Assembly: GCA_013415795.1 (NCBI GenBank)
Contig: JAAEEL010000079.1
Coordinates: 1 to 9,140, forward strand
DNA from: Methanocellales archaeon
GTDB taxonomy: Archaea > Halobacteriota > UBA148
Length of the DNA: 9,140 nt
Reading direction: 5' to 3'
Shown: positions 1 through 6,474 of the stretch, in pieces
Layout of the letters: every line of letters begins with the position of its first letter
How positions within the stretch are numbered: position 1 is the first letter of the stretch
The notes under the pieces: generated by a model
The model's input: the letters and a program-made list of their open reading frames with translations, nothing else
Told to the model about the DNA's origin: nothing
Databases searched by the model: none
Translations under genes and position numbers: made by a program

Positions 1-710
1 CTGGACCTCTCTGGTTTGTAGAGGCTTTGCTGATTTTTTCAACAGTATATGTTCTTTATAGGCTCATTTCCAATTATTCGTTTAATCCGTTTAAGAATAC
101 TTTTCCAACAAATGCGGCAGTTACGGGAAGCATTATAGCAATTGCACTGGGAACTTTCTTTGTAAGGATATGGTATCCTGTTGGAGTTGAAGTATGGGAT
201 CATTTCCAGTTAGGACATTTTACCCATTACATATTCTCTTTCTGGGTGGGGTTATTGGCATACCGAGGGAGATGGTTTGAGAATTTATCAAACCCAAAAC
301 CATGGAAAAGGGTCGCTATCTTATCAATAATTGCTCTGCCGATTATGATTGCTGTGGGCATGGGTATGGGTTATGATATTAATACTTTTTTAGGTACCTT
401 TTCATGGCAATCTTTAGTACTCTCAACATGGGAATCAATTGCCTGTTTAAGCATTATTATTAGTTTAGCATATATTTTCAAGAACAGATTTGACACACAG
501 GGAAGATTGATTAAATGGATGTCCCCTAATTTCTATGCAGTATATATCCTCCATGCATTAGTTATAGTCTCTATAATGATCCCATTCTTATATATTGCAA
601 TACCAACAGCATTGAAGTTCTTCTTTGTTTCATTAGTCAGCGTTCCTATGTGCTTCGTAATTAGTGATTTAATCCGAAGGGTCCCCTACACCAAAAGGGT
701 CTTGGGGTAG
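1..710 (+). CDS. Acyltransferase 3 family membrane protein (C-terminal part, 5' end outside window)
   Basis: The frame is open from base 3 with no stop upstream in the window, so the gene starts before it; the TTG at 27 is an internal leucine codon, not the start. The first visible residues, GPLWFVEALLIFS, match the W-F-x(n)-L-L-F-S stretch typical of the acyltransferase-3 (OafA/MdoC-like) family, integral membrane enzymes that move acyl groups onto sugars, glycans or lipids. What remains is about 235 residues with several strongly hydrophobic segments (for example IIAIALGTFFVRIW, VAILSIIALPIMIAVGMGMG, LSIIISLAYIF, AVYILHALVIVSIMIPFLYIAI and the last VSLVSVPMCFVI) and a short basic C-terminus. 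The family's catalytic N-terminal histidine would lie upstream of the window. The substrate cannot be inferred from this part. It faces the DUF454 gene tail to tail across a terminator region. Confidence 0.8.
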   Translation, partial: GPLWFVEALLIFSTVYVLYRLISNYSFNPFKNTFPTNAAVTGSIIAIALGTFFVRIWYPVGVEVWDHFQLGHFTHYIFSFWVGLLAYRGRWFENLSNPKPWKRVAILSIIALPIMIAVGMGMGYDINTFLGTFSWQSLVLSTWESIACLSIIISLAYIFKNRFDTQGRLIKWMSPNFYAVYILHALVIVSIMIPFLYIAIPTALKFFFVSLVSVPMCFVISDLIRRVPYTKRVLG

Positions 711-715
711 GGCAA

Positions 716-769
716 TTTTTCTTTTTGATAGGCATATGTTTCATATGTTATATCAAATAGGAAAAAAAA
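716..769. terminator. Convergent (bidirectional) terminator region
   Basis: Five bases after the acyltransferase stop the + strand has T5-C-T5 (716-726), the oligo-T signal used for archaeal termination. On the - strand, about 39 nt after the DUF454 stop, there is a T8 run (seen as A8 at 762-769). Between them lies an interrupted hairpin: TTTGATA (724-730) pairs with TATCAAA (751-757), and inside it CATATG (733-738) pairs with CATATG (742-747) around a TTT loop. The arrangement fits termination of both convergent genes. Confidence 0.6.
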
Positions 770-807
770 CTCTTACTAATTTTTGCATTAGGTTTATTAA
801 CTCCATT

Positions 808-1203
808 TCAAGAAGAATCATTGCCTGATTTTTGCTCTATCGTTTTTATTGTGATGATGTGAATGGTCACACAAATAGCGATTAGAAGTAAAAACATCCG
901 AATTAATAAGTTTGATATGGCAAAAAATATTGCGTAACCCATTCCTAACCATAGAATTATCAATGTGAATGCTTTATTTTTTATTGAAATACCTCTACCT
1001 TCCACATAATCTGTTAAATACGGGCCAAAAACCCTGTTATTAAATAACCATTGTTGCAATCTATAGGAGCTTTTTCCGTAGAAAAAGGCAGCCAATAAAA
1101 GAAAAGGGGTTGTTGGCAAAAGTGGAACAATGGTGCCTATCAATCCTAATATCACACATATGGATCCAAGAATGATAAAAACAATCTTTGTGAAATCTCT
1201 CAT
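808..1203 (-). CDS. DUF454 family (YbaN-like) small membrane protein
   Basis: This 131-residue protein fits the DUF454/YbaN family in length and sequence. The signature is the N-terminal ILGLIGTIVPLLPTTPFLLL (about residues 18-37), followed by FYGKSSYRLQQWLFNNRVFGPYL (41-63), which matches the family pattern G-x-I-x-P-L-L-P-T-T-P-F ... S-x-R-x-x-x-W-L-x-x-x-R-x-F-G-P. Three to four hydrophobic segments are visible (about 6-27, 30-43, 78-96 and 101-118), with a polar C-terminal tail. The molecular function of the family is not established. It is the last gene of the leftward group, 77 nt after DUF167. The ATG start is supported by a GGTG ribosome-binding site 5 nt upstream. A CATAAAAAAG-like stretch upstream could be its own TATA element, so it need not be co-transcribed with DUF167. 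Confidence 0.85.
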   Translation of the reverse strand: MRDFTKIVFIILGSICVILGLIGTIVPLLPTTPFLLLAAFFYGKSSYRLQQWLFNNRVFGPYLTDYVEGRGISIKNKAFTLIILWLGMGYAIFFAISNLLIRMFLLLIAICVTIHIITIKTIEQKSGNDSS

Positions 1204-1208
1204 TATAA

Positions 1209-1212
1209 CACC
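1209..1212 (-). promoter_or_regulatory. Shine-Dalgarno site of the DUF454 gene
   Basis: On the - strand GGTG lies 5 nt before the ATG at 1203. GGTG is complementary to the CACC of the archaeal 16S rRNA 3' end, so this start is translated from a leadered message. Confidence 0.5.
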
Positions 1213-1280
1213 GTAATTTTTGAGCTTGATAGTATCTTTTTTATGGGGCCTAGGTAACTACAAGCAAGACTATAAGTGAT

Positions 1281-1562
1281 CTATAATTTCGAATCCGGCC
1301 GATATGTCCTGGCTTTTTCAGCATTTGCGGTATAATCATCACCTATGTCAACTTCAATAGTCTTTTCCCTCGATCTCTCACCTCTTATTATTTTGACATC
1401 ACTCTTCTTCACATTAAAAAATTTTGCTAACAACTCAATCAAAGCCTTATTTGCCTTACCTCCAACTGCTTGAGCCTTTAAATGCACCTTAATTTGCCCC
1501 ATCTCTTCTGAAATATCATTTTTCTTTGCGTTAGTAACTACTCGTACATTTATCACTTTCAT
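1281..1562 (-). CDS. DUF167 family (YggU-like) protein
   Basis: This 93-residue soluble protein has the full DUF167/YggU core: IKVHLKAQAVGGKANKALIELLAKFF (about residues 24-49, with the conserved G-K-A-N at 35-38), then VKKSDVKIIRGERSREKTIEV (51-71, with the conserved G-x-x-S-R-x-K). The family has a small alpha/beta fold and no firmly assigned biochemical role. Its ATG overlaps the stop codon of a short upstream frame by 4 nt (ATGA at 1562-1559), the arrangement expected for translational coupling, and this is one reason for thinking the upstream frame is or was a gene. The last 20 residues are polar and probably flexible. It lies in a leftward group downstream of the HisA-like gene. No membrane segment or signal peptide is visible. 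Confidence 0.88.
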   Translation of the reverse strand: MKVINVRVVTNAKKNDISEEMGQIKVHLKAQAVGGKANKALIELLAKFFNVKKSDVKIIRGERSREKTIEVDIGDDYTANAEKARTYRPDSKL

Positions 1563-1689
1563 TTTAAGAACCCGATTGTTTTCATACTTCTTATTGTAAC
1601 ATAACTTGGCTCTCCAAAATATGCTGACAGTTTCTTCTCCAATTTTTCCAACCTTCTAATAACGGCCTATCGGGATATAACGCTTTCAT
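1559..1689 (-). pseudogene. Small 43-codon gene broken by a -1 frameshift in an A-run
   Basis: On the - strand an ATG at 1689 opens MKALYPDRPLLEGWK, then this frame runs into an unrelated-looking tail and stops after 32 residues. The neighbouring frame, with no ATG of its own, reads KLEKKLSAYFGEPSYVTIRS and a further 8 residues ending GFLK, and stops at 1561-1559, overlapping the DUF167 start codon as ATGA. The two frames join smoothly if one A is added to the A5 run (T5 on the + strand, 1643-1647): the result is a 43-residue protein with an amphipathic lysine/leucine helix in the middle. Read as given, the only starts for the second half are non-ATG (for example TTG at 1651, giving 28 residues). 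I do not recognise the family. It may be a true pseudogene, an assembly error in a homopolymer, or a separate very small gene. What I see is the two frames and the ATGA overlap; that they are one gene is inference. Confidence 0.5.
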
Positions 1690-1704
1690 CCTAATGCTTA
1701 GGAT
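1688..1704. repeat. 17-bp inverted repeat (7-bp arms, 3-nt loop)
   Basis: ATCCTAA (1688-1694), TGC, TTAGGAT (1698-1704) is a perfect inverted repeat. It sits between the TATA-like sequence at 1703-1715 and the ATG at 1689 of the small broken gene, on top of the expected transcription start. It could be a repressor operator or a hairpin that covers the start codon. Confidence 0.5.
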
Positions 1705-1715
1705 ATTTTAAATTC
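1703..1715 (-). promoter_or_regulatory. TATA-like element before the small gene and DUF167
   Basis: On the - strand GAATTTAAAATAT is an archaeal TATA-like sequence whose centre is about 20 nt before the ATG at 1689. This is slightly closer than the usual 25-27 nt to a leaderless start. Together with the 117-nt gap after the HisA-like gene it suggests a separate promoter for the small gene and DUF167. Confidence 0.35.
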
Positions 1716-1805
1716 TATTTTTACCTGTCCTCTGAAATAAACTAAATAACTAAATAATGTGAAGTCTTTGCAAGCTGCCAGATGTCGTGTGTTCATTGCT
1801 ATTAT

Positions 1806-2522
1806 TTATCTTTGACTTTTGAAACTGTGAATATCCTCTTTGGTAATTTTTCCATTATGTATGGCAGTTGCAACTAAAACACCGCTTACTCCGATCTTCT
1901 CCATACGTCTAATGTCTGATATATCATTTATGCCACCCCCTACTAGAAGTGGTATGGAAGTTGATCTGACCATTTTTTCTATCCTCTCCTCTACCATTCC
2001 ACAAGAGGTTCCAACCCTCTTCAGATCAAGATATATTATCTTCTTGATATCATAAGATGAAAATATCTTGATTATATCTTTGGCGCCCAAACCTACAAAC
2101 TCATCCATCCTCGTCAATAAATTATCACCCTTGAAATCAATGCTCAAAACGATTTCGCACATGGCAGTCATTTTTGCCAACTCATCTAATGACTTTAATG
2201 TCTCGGTTCCAACCACTACATCTCCTACATCTGATAAATCCTTAGCATCTCTTGCAATGGATATGCCGCTGTCCAGTAGAATATCAAAACCCAATTTCTT
2301 TATCTCCGACACTAATCCAAGGTTAGAACACCGCTTTTCGATCGCATCCAGATCAGCTATATAAAGTTCTCTCGCACCAAGCTTTTTGAATTCATTGGCG
2401 ACTTCTATTGGGTTTGTAGAAGCGGTCAGGACACTATTGATTGGCCCATATTTCTTTCTATCCCCGGCTTTGGCATGAACCACAATACCGCTCTTTATAT
2501 CCATAACAGGAATGATAATCAT
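1806..2522 (-). CDS. HisA-like TIM-barrel protein of the C1-pathway type (COG1411-like)
   Basis: About 238 residues with the fold signature of HisA (ProFAR isomerase). The first strand IIIPVMDIKSGIVVHAKAGD keeps the catalytic aspartate in MDIKSG (residue 8). The mid-barrel SIDFKGD carries the second acidic position. The two phosphate-binding loops are LLVGGGI and SGVLVATAIHNGKIT. Divergence elsewhere, and its place head to head with mfnD, point to the HisA-related group (COG1411) that co-occurs with methanofuran and H4MPT genes in archaea and methylotrophic bacteria, rather than the histidine pathway. That assignment is from memory of the family and could be tested by a tree. The ATG at 2522 is preferred to the GTG at 2525 because a TATA-like element is centred about 26 nt upstream, as expected for a leaderless message. 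The true substrate is not known; a bona fide HisA cannot be fully excluded. Confidence 0.75.
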   Translation of the reverse strand: MIIIPVMDIKSGIVVHAKAGDRKKYGPINSVLTASTNPIEVANEFKKLGARELYIADLDAIEKRCSNLGLVSEIKKLGFDILLDSGISIARDAKDLSDVGDVVVGTETLKSLDELAKMTAMCEIVLSIDFKGDNLLTRMDEFVGLGAKDIIKIFSSYDIKKIIYLDLKRVGTSCGMVEERIEKMVRSTSIPLLVGGGINDISDIRRMEKIGVSGVLVATAIHNGKITKEDIHSFKSQR

Positions 2523-2524
2523 CA

Positions 2525-2537
2525 CTATAATATATGG
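2525..2537 (+). promoter_or_regulatory. Candidate TATA box of mfnD
   Basis: CTATAATATATGG is centred about 28 nt upstream of the ATG at 2559, close to the spacing from an archaeal TATA box to a transcription start. mfnD would then be leaderless, as no ribosome-binding site is seen before it. The element lies directly beside the start codon of the divergent HisA-like gene. Confidence 0.45.
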
Positions 2538-2541
2538 AGTG

Positions 2542-2553
2542 TTTTTAAATATT
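2542..2553 (-). promoter_or_regulatory. Candidate TATA box of the HisA-like gene
   Basis: On the - strand AATATTTAAAAA is centred about 26 nt upstream of the ATG at 2522, matching a leaderless start. It lies just upstream of the mfnD start, so the two promoters are interleaved in 36 bp. Confidence 0.45.
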
Positions 2554-2558
2554 ATTCC

Positions 2559-3719
2559 ATGAAAATTTTCGTTTTTGAGTATGCCAGCGCTGGAGTTTTA
2601 GGTGCCACACCTCTACTAACCGAGGGCTATGCCATGCTAAAAAGCATTTGTAGCAGTCTATCCGCTGCTGGTCACGAAGTACATACTTTTTTATTTTCAG
2701 AGATAAATGAACTTGGTATTAGGCCTCCGGCAGACAAAATCGAAACATATTCCTCCATGCATGATGCGGAAAAAATCTTGTCACATGTGGATGCCTGTAT
2801 ACCCATCGCTCCAGATAATCTATTGTACGATCTTACTAAGATGGTCGAAGCTAAAACTTCGCTAATAGGGTGCCCATCCAAAAGCATCTTATCCTGCTCA
2901 AACAAGGATGAGACTTATAAGATCGTTTCCGAGGTATCGAAATATTTTGATGTACCAGAATATGAGACTCTTCCGCTGGAGAACGACCCTGTAGTAGAAT
3001 ATTGTAGTGAAATCGGATTCCCTGTTGTCATCAAGCCGGTTGACGGCTCAGGATGTGAAGGAGTAAGTTTGATCAATTCCAAGGAAGAGATAACAGATGC
3101 CATAAAAAAAGTATCCTATGTCTCGATGGCGAAGAAGCTTATCGTACAAAAGTTTTGTGAAGGTGAGCATATGAGCTGTAGCATCATTTGCTCAAAATCT
3201 CGTGTGCTCCCTCTTTCCATGAATTCTCAAAGAATAAAAATATCTGGCAATATCAGCTATCTGGGTGGCATCTCTCCATATCCTTGTGTTCATAAGGAGG
3301 AAATATTTGAAGAATCAAAGAATATCGCACAAAACCTGGAGTTATCTGGTTTTGCTGGGATAGATTTGTTGGTATCTGGGGATAAAATATCTTTTATGGA
3401 GGTAAACCCACGAATTACCACTTCTTTCATAGCTCTCTCTAATGTAATGCGAACCGGTGAACTGCTGGTGTCCTGTGTTGAAGACAGTCTTCCAGCTTCC
3501 GTAAATCTCAATGGCTTTGGTTCTGTCGTAATTTTTCCTTTGAAAAGGGGCTATGACTTAGACTATAAAAAAATACTGCAGATTCCTGAAGTTATATCTC
3601 CTCCTTTTTCTGAGGAAGGTACGACCCTCATATCTGTCAAGAGTCCAAGTTTATATGGTATCGTAGATGAAATTAATGTTGTTCAAAAAAAGTTGAGAGA
3701 TTTAGGTTTATTATGTTGA
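2559..3719 (+). CDS. mfnD: Tyramine--L-glutamate ligase (methanofuran biosynthesis, ATP-grasp)
   Basis: MfnD joins the gamma-carboxyl of glutamate to tyramine at the cost of ATP, giving gamma-glutamyltyramine, a building block of methanofuran; the enzyme is cytosolic. The 386-residue protein begins MKIFVFEYASAG, a typical opening of this COG1821-type group. The ATP-grasp domain shows the nucleotide-binding strand and glycine loop FPVVIKPVDGSGCEGVSL (about 154-171), the second strand LIVQKFCEGEHMSC (194-207), and the metal-binding E-V-N-P-R (281-285) after FAGIDLLVSGDKISF. About 90 residues follow that motif, a longer tail than I expect of short archaeal MfnD proteins. The frame stays open upstream to 2475, but an earlier start would run through the promoter and into the HisA-like gene; the ATG at 2559 gives the family-like N-terminus. 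mfnF overlaps its end by 7 nt (ATGTTGA). An ATP-grasp ligase is certain; the MfnD assignment rests largely on the neighbours. Confidence 0.85.
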   Translation: MKIFVFEYASAGVLGATPLLTEGYAMLKSICSSLSAAGHEVHTFLFSEINELGIRPPADKIETYSSMHDAEKILSHVDACIPIAPDNLLYDLTKMVEAKTSLIGCPSKSILSCSNKDETYKIVSEVSKYFDVPEYETLPLENDPVVEYCSEIGFPVVIKPVDGSGCEGVSLINSKEEITDAIKKVSYVSMAKKLIVQKFCEGEHMSCSIICSKSRVLPLSMNSQRIKISGNISYLGGISPYPCVHKEEIFEESKNIAQNLELSGFAGIDLLVSGDKISFMEVNPRITTSFIALSNVMRTGELLVSCVEDSLPASVNLNGFGSVVIFPLKRGYDLDYKKILQIPEVISPPFSEEGTTLISVKSPSLYGIVDEINVVQKKLRDLGLLC

Positions 3720-4756
3720 TCATCGGCCTAGATATAGGTGGTGCTTACACAAAAATCGCCACTATAAAAGTCCAAGGAAAAAAGATGGAAGCACTGGATA
3801 TAAGCTCCGAATATTTTCCATTTTGGAAGTTCAGCAATCAGTTTCCTCAATTAATCAGAGAACGCCTTCCTGAAGAAGAAAAATTGATAGGAGTTACAAT
3901 GACGGCTGAACTAGCGGACTGCTTTTCCTCTAAGGAAGAAGGCGTTGAACATATTTTGAACTCTGTTCGCTCCATAGCAAAAACTTTGGTCCTAAACACC
4001 TCTGCAAAATTCATCAATGCAGAGAAAGCTCTTGAATCTCCACTAGAAGTGGCAGCCTCTAACTGGATTGCAGCCCCTCTTCTAATATCGAAGTATGTGC
4101 CAAATGCCCTCTTCATTGATGTCGGGAGCACGACGACGGATATCATTCCCATAATAGATGGAAATCTTTCAGCCCTCGGGCGAAACGATCTTGAAAGGCT
4201 AGTATATGGAGAATTGATTTATACGGGTGCGTTCAGAACAAATCTCGCTACCATAGTACAATCCATTCCATTCGGGGATAATATCGTACCTGTGTCATCA
4301 GAATATTTCAGCATAACTGCAGACGTTCATCTACTCTTAGATCATATAAGGGGAAAAGAATACTCTTGCGATACGCCGGATGGGCGGGGTAAAACAAAAG
4401 AAGATGCATTAAGGAGAATATCAAGGTTGATATGTGCAGATATGGACATGCTGGACGAGGCTGACGTTATGTGTATAGCAAACCACATATACAAAAAACA
4501 GATTGAACAGATTCAAAAAGGGCTCCTCAGCGTGATCAAACGACAGGATATAAGTAGAAATACGCCAGTGGTACTTGCAGGAACTGGTGCGCATTTTTTA
4601 GGAGAAGTCGCAATCAAGCAATTGGGCTACAGTGACATCAGATATTTTGAGAACTTATTTGAGAAATGCATTGGTTTCTCTGATGCAAAAATATCTATAT
4701 CTGCTCCTGCTTTTAGTATAGCGTTCCTATTAGCAATTGAAGAGATGGTAAAATGA
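3713..4756 (+). CDS. mfnF: Methanofuran biosynthesis protein MfnF (H4MPT-linked C1 transfer pathway protein)
   Basis: MfnF couples the activated aminomethylfuran diphosphate to gamma-glutamyltyramine, building the core of methanofuran. The protein belongs to a group with an actin/hydantoinase-like fold often annotated as H4MPT-linked C1 transfer pathway protein. Visible in its 347 residues are the first phosphate loop LIIGLDIGGAYTKIA (2-16), the second loop LFIDVGSTTTDIIPI (133-147) and the late glycine motif VVLAGTGAHFLGE (286-298), in the order expected for this fold. The middle part LGRNDLERLVYGELIYTGAFRTNL (155-178) resembles the hydantoinase-A style segment of the family. The start overlaps mfnD by 7 nt and the stop overlaps mfnB by 4 nt (ATGA), so the three are very likely one operon with coupled translation. 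Length is usual for the family. Confidence 0.88.
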   Translation: MLIIGLDIGGAYTKIATIKVQGKKMEALDISSEYFPFWKFSNQFPQLIRERLPEEEKLIGVTMTAELADCFSSKEEGVEHILNSVRSIAKTLVLNTSAKFINAEKALESPLEVAASNWIAAPLLISKYVPNALFIDVGSTTTDIIPIIDGNLSALGRNDLERLVYGELIYTGAFRTNLATIVQSIPFGDNIVPVSSEYFSITADVHLLLDHIRGKEYSCDTPDGRGKTKEDALRRISRLICADMDMLDEADVMCIANHIYKKQIEQIQKGLLSVIKRQDISRNTPVVLAGTGAHFLGEVAIKQLGYSDIRYFENLFEKCIGFSDAKISISAPAFSIAFLLAIEEMVK

Positions 4757-5460
4757 AATTATTAGTTAGCGTTGTTGATGCAGACGAGACGGTTGATGCG
4801 TTGAAAGGTGGTGCAGATATAATTGATGTGAAGAATCCAAGAGAAGGTTCTCTTGGAGCAAATTTTCCATGGGTAATAAATGAGATCAAGCAAATCCTCC
4901 AAGGTGGTGTTGAGATGAGCTGTGCCTTGGGGGATGCCCCATATTTACCTGGTACGGTTAGTCTAGCTGCCTTTGGTTGTGCTTCACTTGGCCCAGATTA
5001 CATAAAGGTTGGGCTATATGGGACAAAGAACAAGGAAGAGGCATTGGATGTCATGAGAGCTGTGGTGAGAAGCGTTGGAGACGTAAACGACGAAATCAGT
5101 ATAATAGCCTCTGGTTATGCTGACTTTAAAAGGGTTGGAAGCTTGGACCCTATGCTATTGTCAGAGGTTGCAATGGAGTCTGGGTGTGAAGGAATACTGG
5201 TAGACACAGGTATCAAGGATGGTAAAAGGTTGTTTGACTTTATGAACCTTAAAAAAATAAGGGATTTTACCGAATCTGGACATGAATTTGGCCTTCTCGT
5301 AGCATTGGCAGGGTCCCTCCGGGCCGAAGACATCCTACTATTGAGAGACGACATAAATCCTGACGTTATCGGGATTAGGGGTGCTGCTTGTAATAACTAT
5401 GACCGAAAAGGTAGTATCTCGCAAAAAAAGGTTTTGGAATTAAAAAAAATATTTAGATGA
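4753..5460 (+). CDS. mfnB: (5-formylfuran-3-yl)methyl phosphate synthase (methanofuran biosynthesis)
   Basis: MfnB condenses two glyceraldehyde-3-phosphate molecules into 4-(hydroxymethyl)-2-furancarboxaldehyde phosphate, the source of the furan ring of methanofuran. The 235-residue protein is a full-length DUF556 TIM barrel. The opening MKLLVSVVDADETVDALKGGADIIDVKNPREGSLGA carries Asp25 and the Schiff-base Lys27; Lys85 (YIKVG), Asp151 (LVDTG) and Lys155 (GIKDG) fall at the positions I recall for the active site of the characterised Methanocaldococcus enzyme, which makes it likely to be active. The C-terminal phosphate-binding part is GLLVALAGSLR and VIGIRGAAC. It starts inside the end of mfnF (ATGA) and its last 8 nt overlap, tail to tail, the end of the nrpR-like gene, with no room for a separate terminator. 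Confidence 0.93.
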   Translation: MKLLVSVVDADETVDALKGGADIIDVKNPREGSLGANFPWVINEIKQILQGGVEMSCALGDAPYLPGTVSLAAFGCASLGPDYIKVGLYGTKNKEEALDVMRAVVRSVGDVNDEISIIASGYADFKRVGSLDPMLLSEVAMESGCEGILVDTGIKDGKRLFDFMNLKKIRDFTESGHEFGLLVALAGSLRAEDILLLRDDINPDVIGIRGAACNNYDRKGSISQKKVLELKKIFR

Positions 5461-6472
5461 ACTCTTCTAAGTGTTTCATCATCCTAATTGGCATCAACCC
5501 ATGTATTGCCCTCGTTTTGGTGGCTATCCCCGCCTCTTCTATTGCTGCAATGGGATTTAAGCCCCCAACTACTGCGACGCCGCAACTTCGTGCGGAAGGA
5601 ATAAGACCAAGCACCTTCTCACCAGGTTCACCAACCATCATGATACCTTTAAAGAGGGTGCTTATTTGGTCAAGAAATTCTGTAAACTCATTTCTTGAGG
5701 ATGCTGGTATCTCTCTATAATTTGCAAGTATCCTGCCTTTTCCATCTTCAACAACCTTGAGAACGCTCGTCATGCCTTTTGCCATGAACAACTCCAATGG
5801 ATCGAGCGATGAACCATCAAAACGGATTATTTCTACGAACTTCTCAGGTTTGTTATTTATCACTTCAACTATCCCACCGTAGATTGGATCTGTAGGTATG
5901 CCTCTACTAACTAAAATTCCATCAATATTGATGCTACAAACAGTGCATATGGCTACTTTACCCTTTGGTATGGCAGTCCCACATACATCATAACCGGCTG
6001 AAAAAACATTTATCAAAGGATTGATCATCCAACCACTTTCATATACGCTCTTCAAGACTTTAAGGGCCGTATTAAGCCTCTTATCCCCTATTAAGCTAAT
6101 ATTTACGATAATATCTCCATCGCGCTTGAGATGATTATAGGTTACCTGGTAGGTTAAATCTTGGATCACTGATTTTATGAAGCCCACTCTTTCATGGATT
6201 TTTTCTGCATTAAGTTCTGCTATTCCCTTTTCTGTGATTATTCGTCCAAGATGTCCCGCTTTCTTTGTGAATCCCTTATTATCAAGTATTTGTAAATAAT
6301 TTCTTACCATTCGATCGCCGATATCGTGGCCTGATATCTCAAGTCTCCTAGCGATGATAGTTGCACCAAGAGGCCCCTTGTTATATCTAAGGATGCCCAA
6401 AATATCCAACAACCTCTGTTCATCTATGGTTTTGACCATGAATGTCGTTATGTTATCAAAGCTTATATGCAT
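5453..6472 (-). CDS. nrpR: NrpR-family nitrogen repressor with one NrpR domain (NrpRI-like)
   Basis: NrpR represses nitrogen-assimilation genes by binding an inverted-repeat operator and lets go when 2-oxoglutarate signals nitrogen shortage. The 339-residue protein has an N-terminal winged helix-turn-helix (about 13-90; RLLDILGILRYNKGPLGATIIARRL, then a second helix region and KAGHLGRIITEKGIAEL), followed by one NrpR (DUF128) domain (about 95-335) with NVFSAGYDVCGTAIPKGKVAICTVCS, SRGIPTDPIYGGIVEV and the family-typical C-terminal GVAVVGGLNPIAAIEEAG. The Methanococcus protein has two such domains; one HTH plus one domain is the NrpRI layout, which in Methanosarcina works with a separate NrpRII, not present here. 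The ATG at 6472 lies about 28 nt from a TATA centre and may be leaderless; an internal ATG at 6439 is an alternative. The gene is divergent from a glutamate-synthase-like gene and two genes from glnA, which supports a nitrogen role. Confidence 0.88.
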   Translation of the reverse strand: MHISFDNITTFMVKTIDEQRLLDILGILRYNKGPLGATIIARRLEISGHDIGDRMVRNYLQILDNKGFTKKAGHLGRIITEKGIAELNAEKIHERVGFIKSVIQDLTYQVTYNHLKRDGDIIVNISLIGDKRLNTALKVLKSVYESGWMINPLINVFSAGYDVCGTAIPKGKVAICTVCSINIDGILVSRGIPTDPIYGGIVEVINNKPEKFVEIIRFDGSSLDPLELFMAKGMTSVLKVVEDGKGRILANYREIPASSRNEFTEFLDQISTLFKGIMMVGEPGEKVLGLIPSARSCGVAVVGGLNPIAAIEEAGIATKTRAIHGLMPIRMMKHLEEFI

Positions 6473-6474
6473 AT

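Noticed and set aside
1741..1762. Tandem ACTAAATA repeat between the HisA-like gene and the small gene
   Set aside because: Only about two copies of a short AT-rich unit; most likely chance, or part of a T-rich termination signal on the - strand.
1840..2364. + strand frames opposite the HisA-like gene
   Set aside because: Serine- and isoleucine-rich translations typical of the reverse strand of an AT-rich gene; the - strand HisA-like protein explains the region.
2475..2558. Upstream extension of mfnD by 28 codons to an ATG at 2475
   Set aside because: It would overlap the first codons of the divergent HisA-like gene and both promoters, and the extra residues (many Asn, His, Tyr) do not look like the family; MKIFVFEYASAG at 2559 is the family-like N-terminus.
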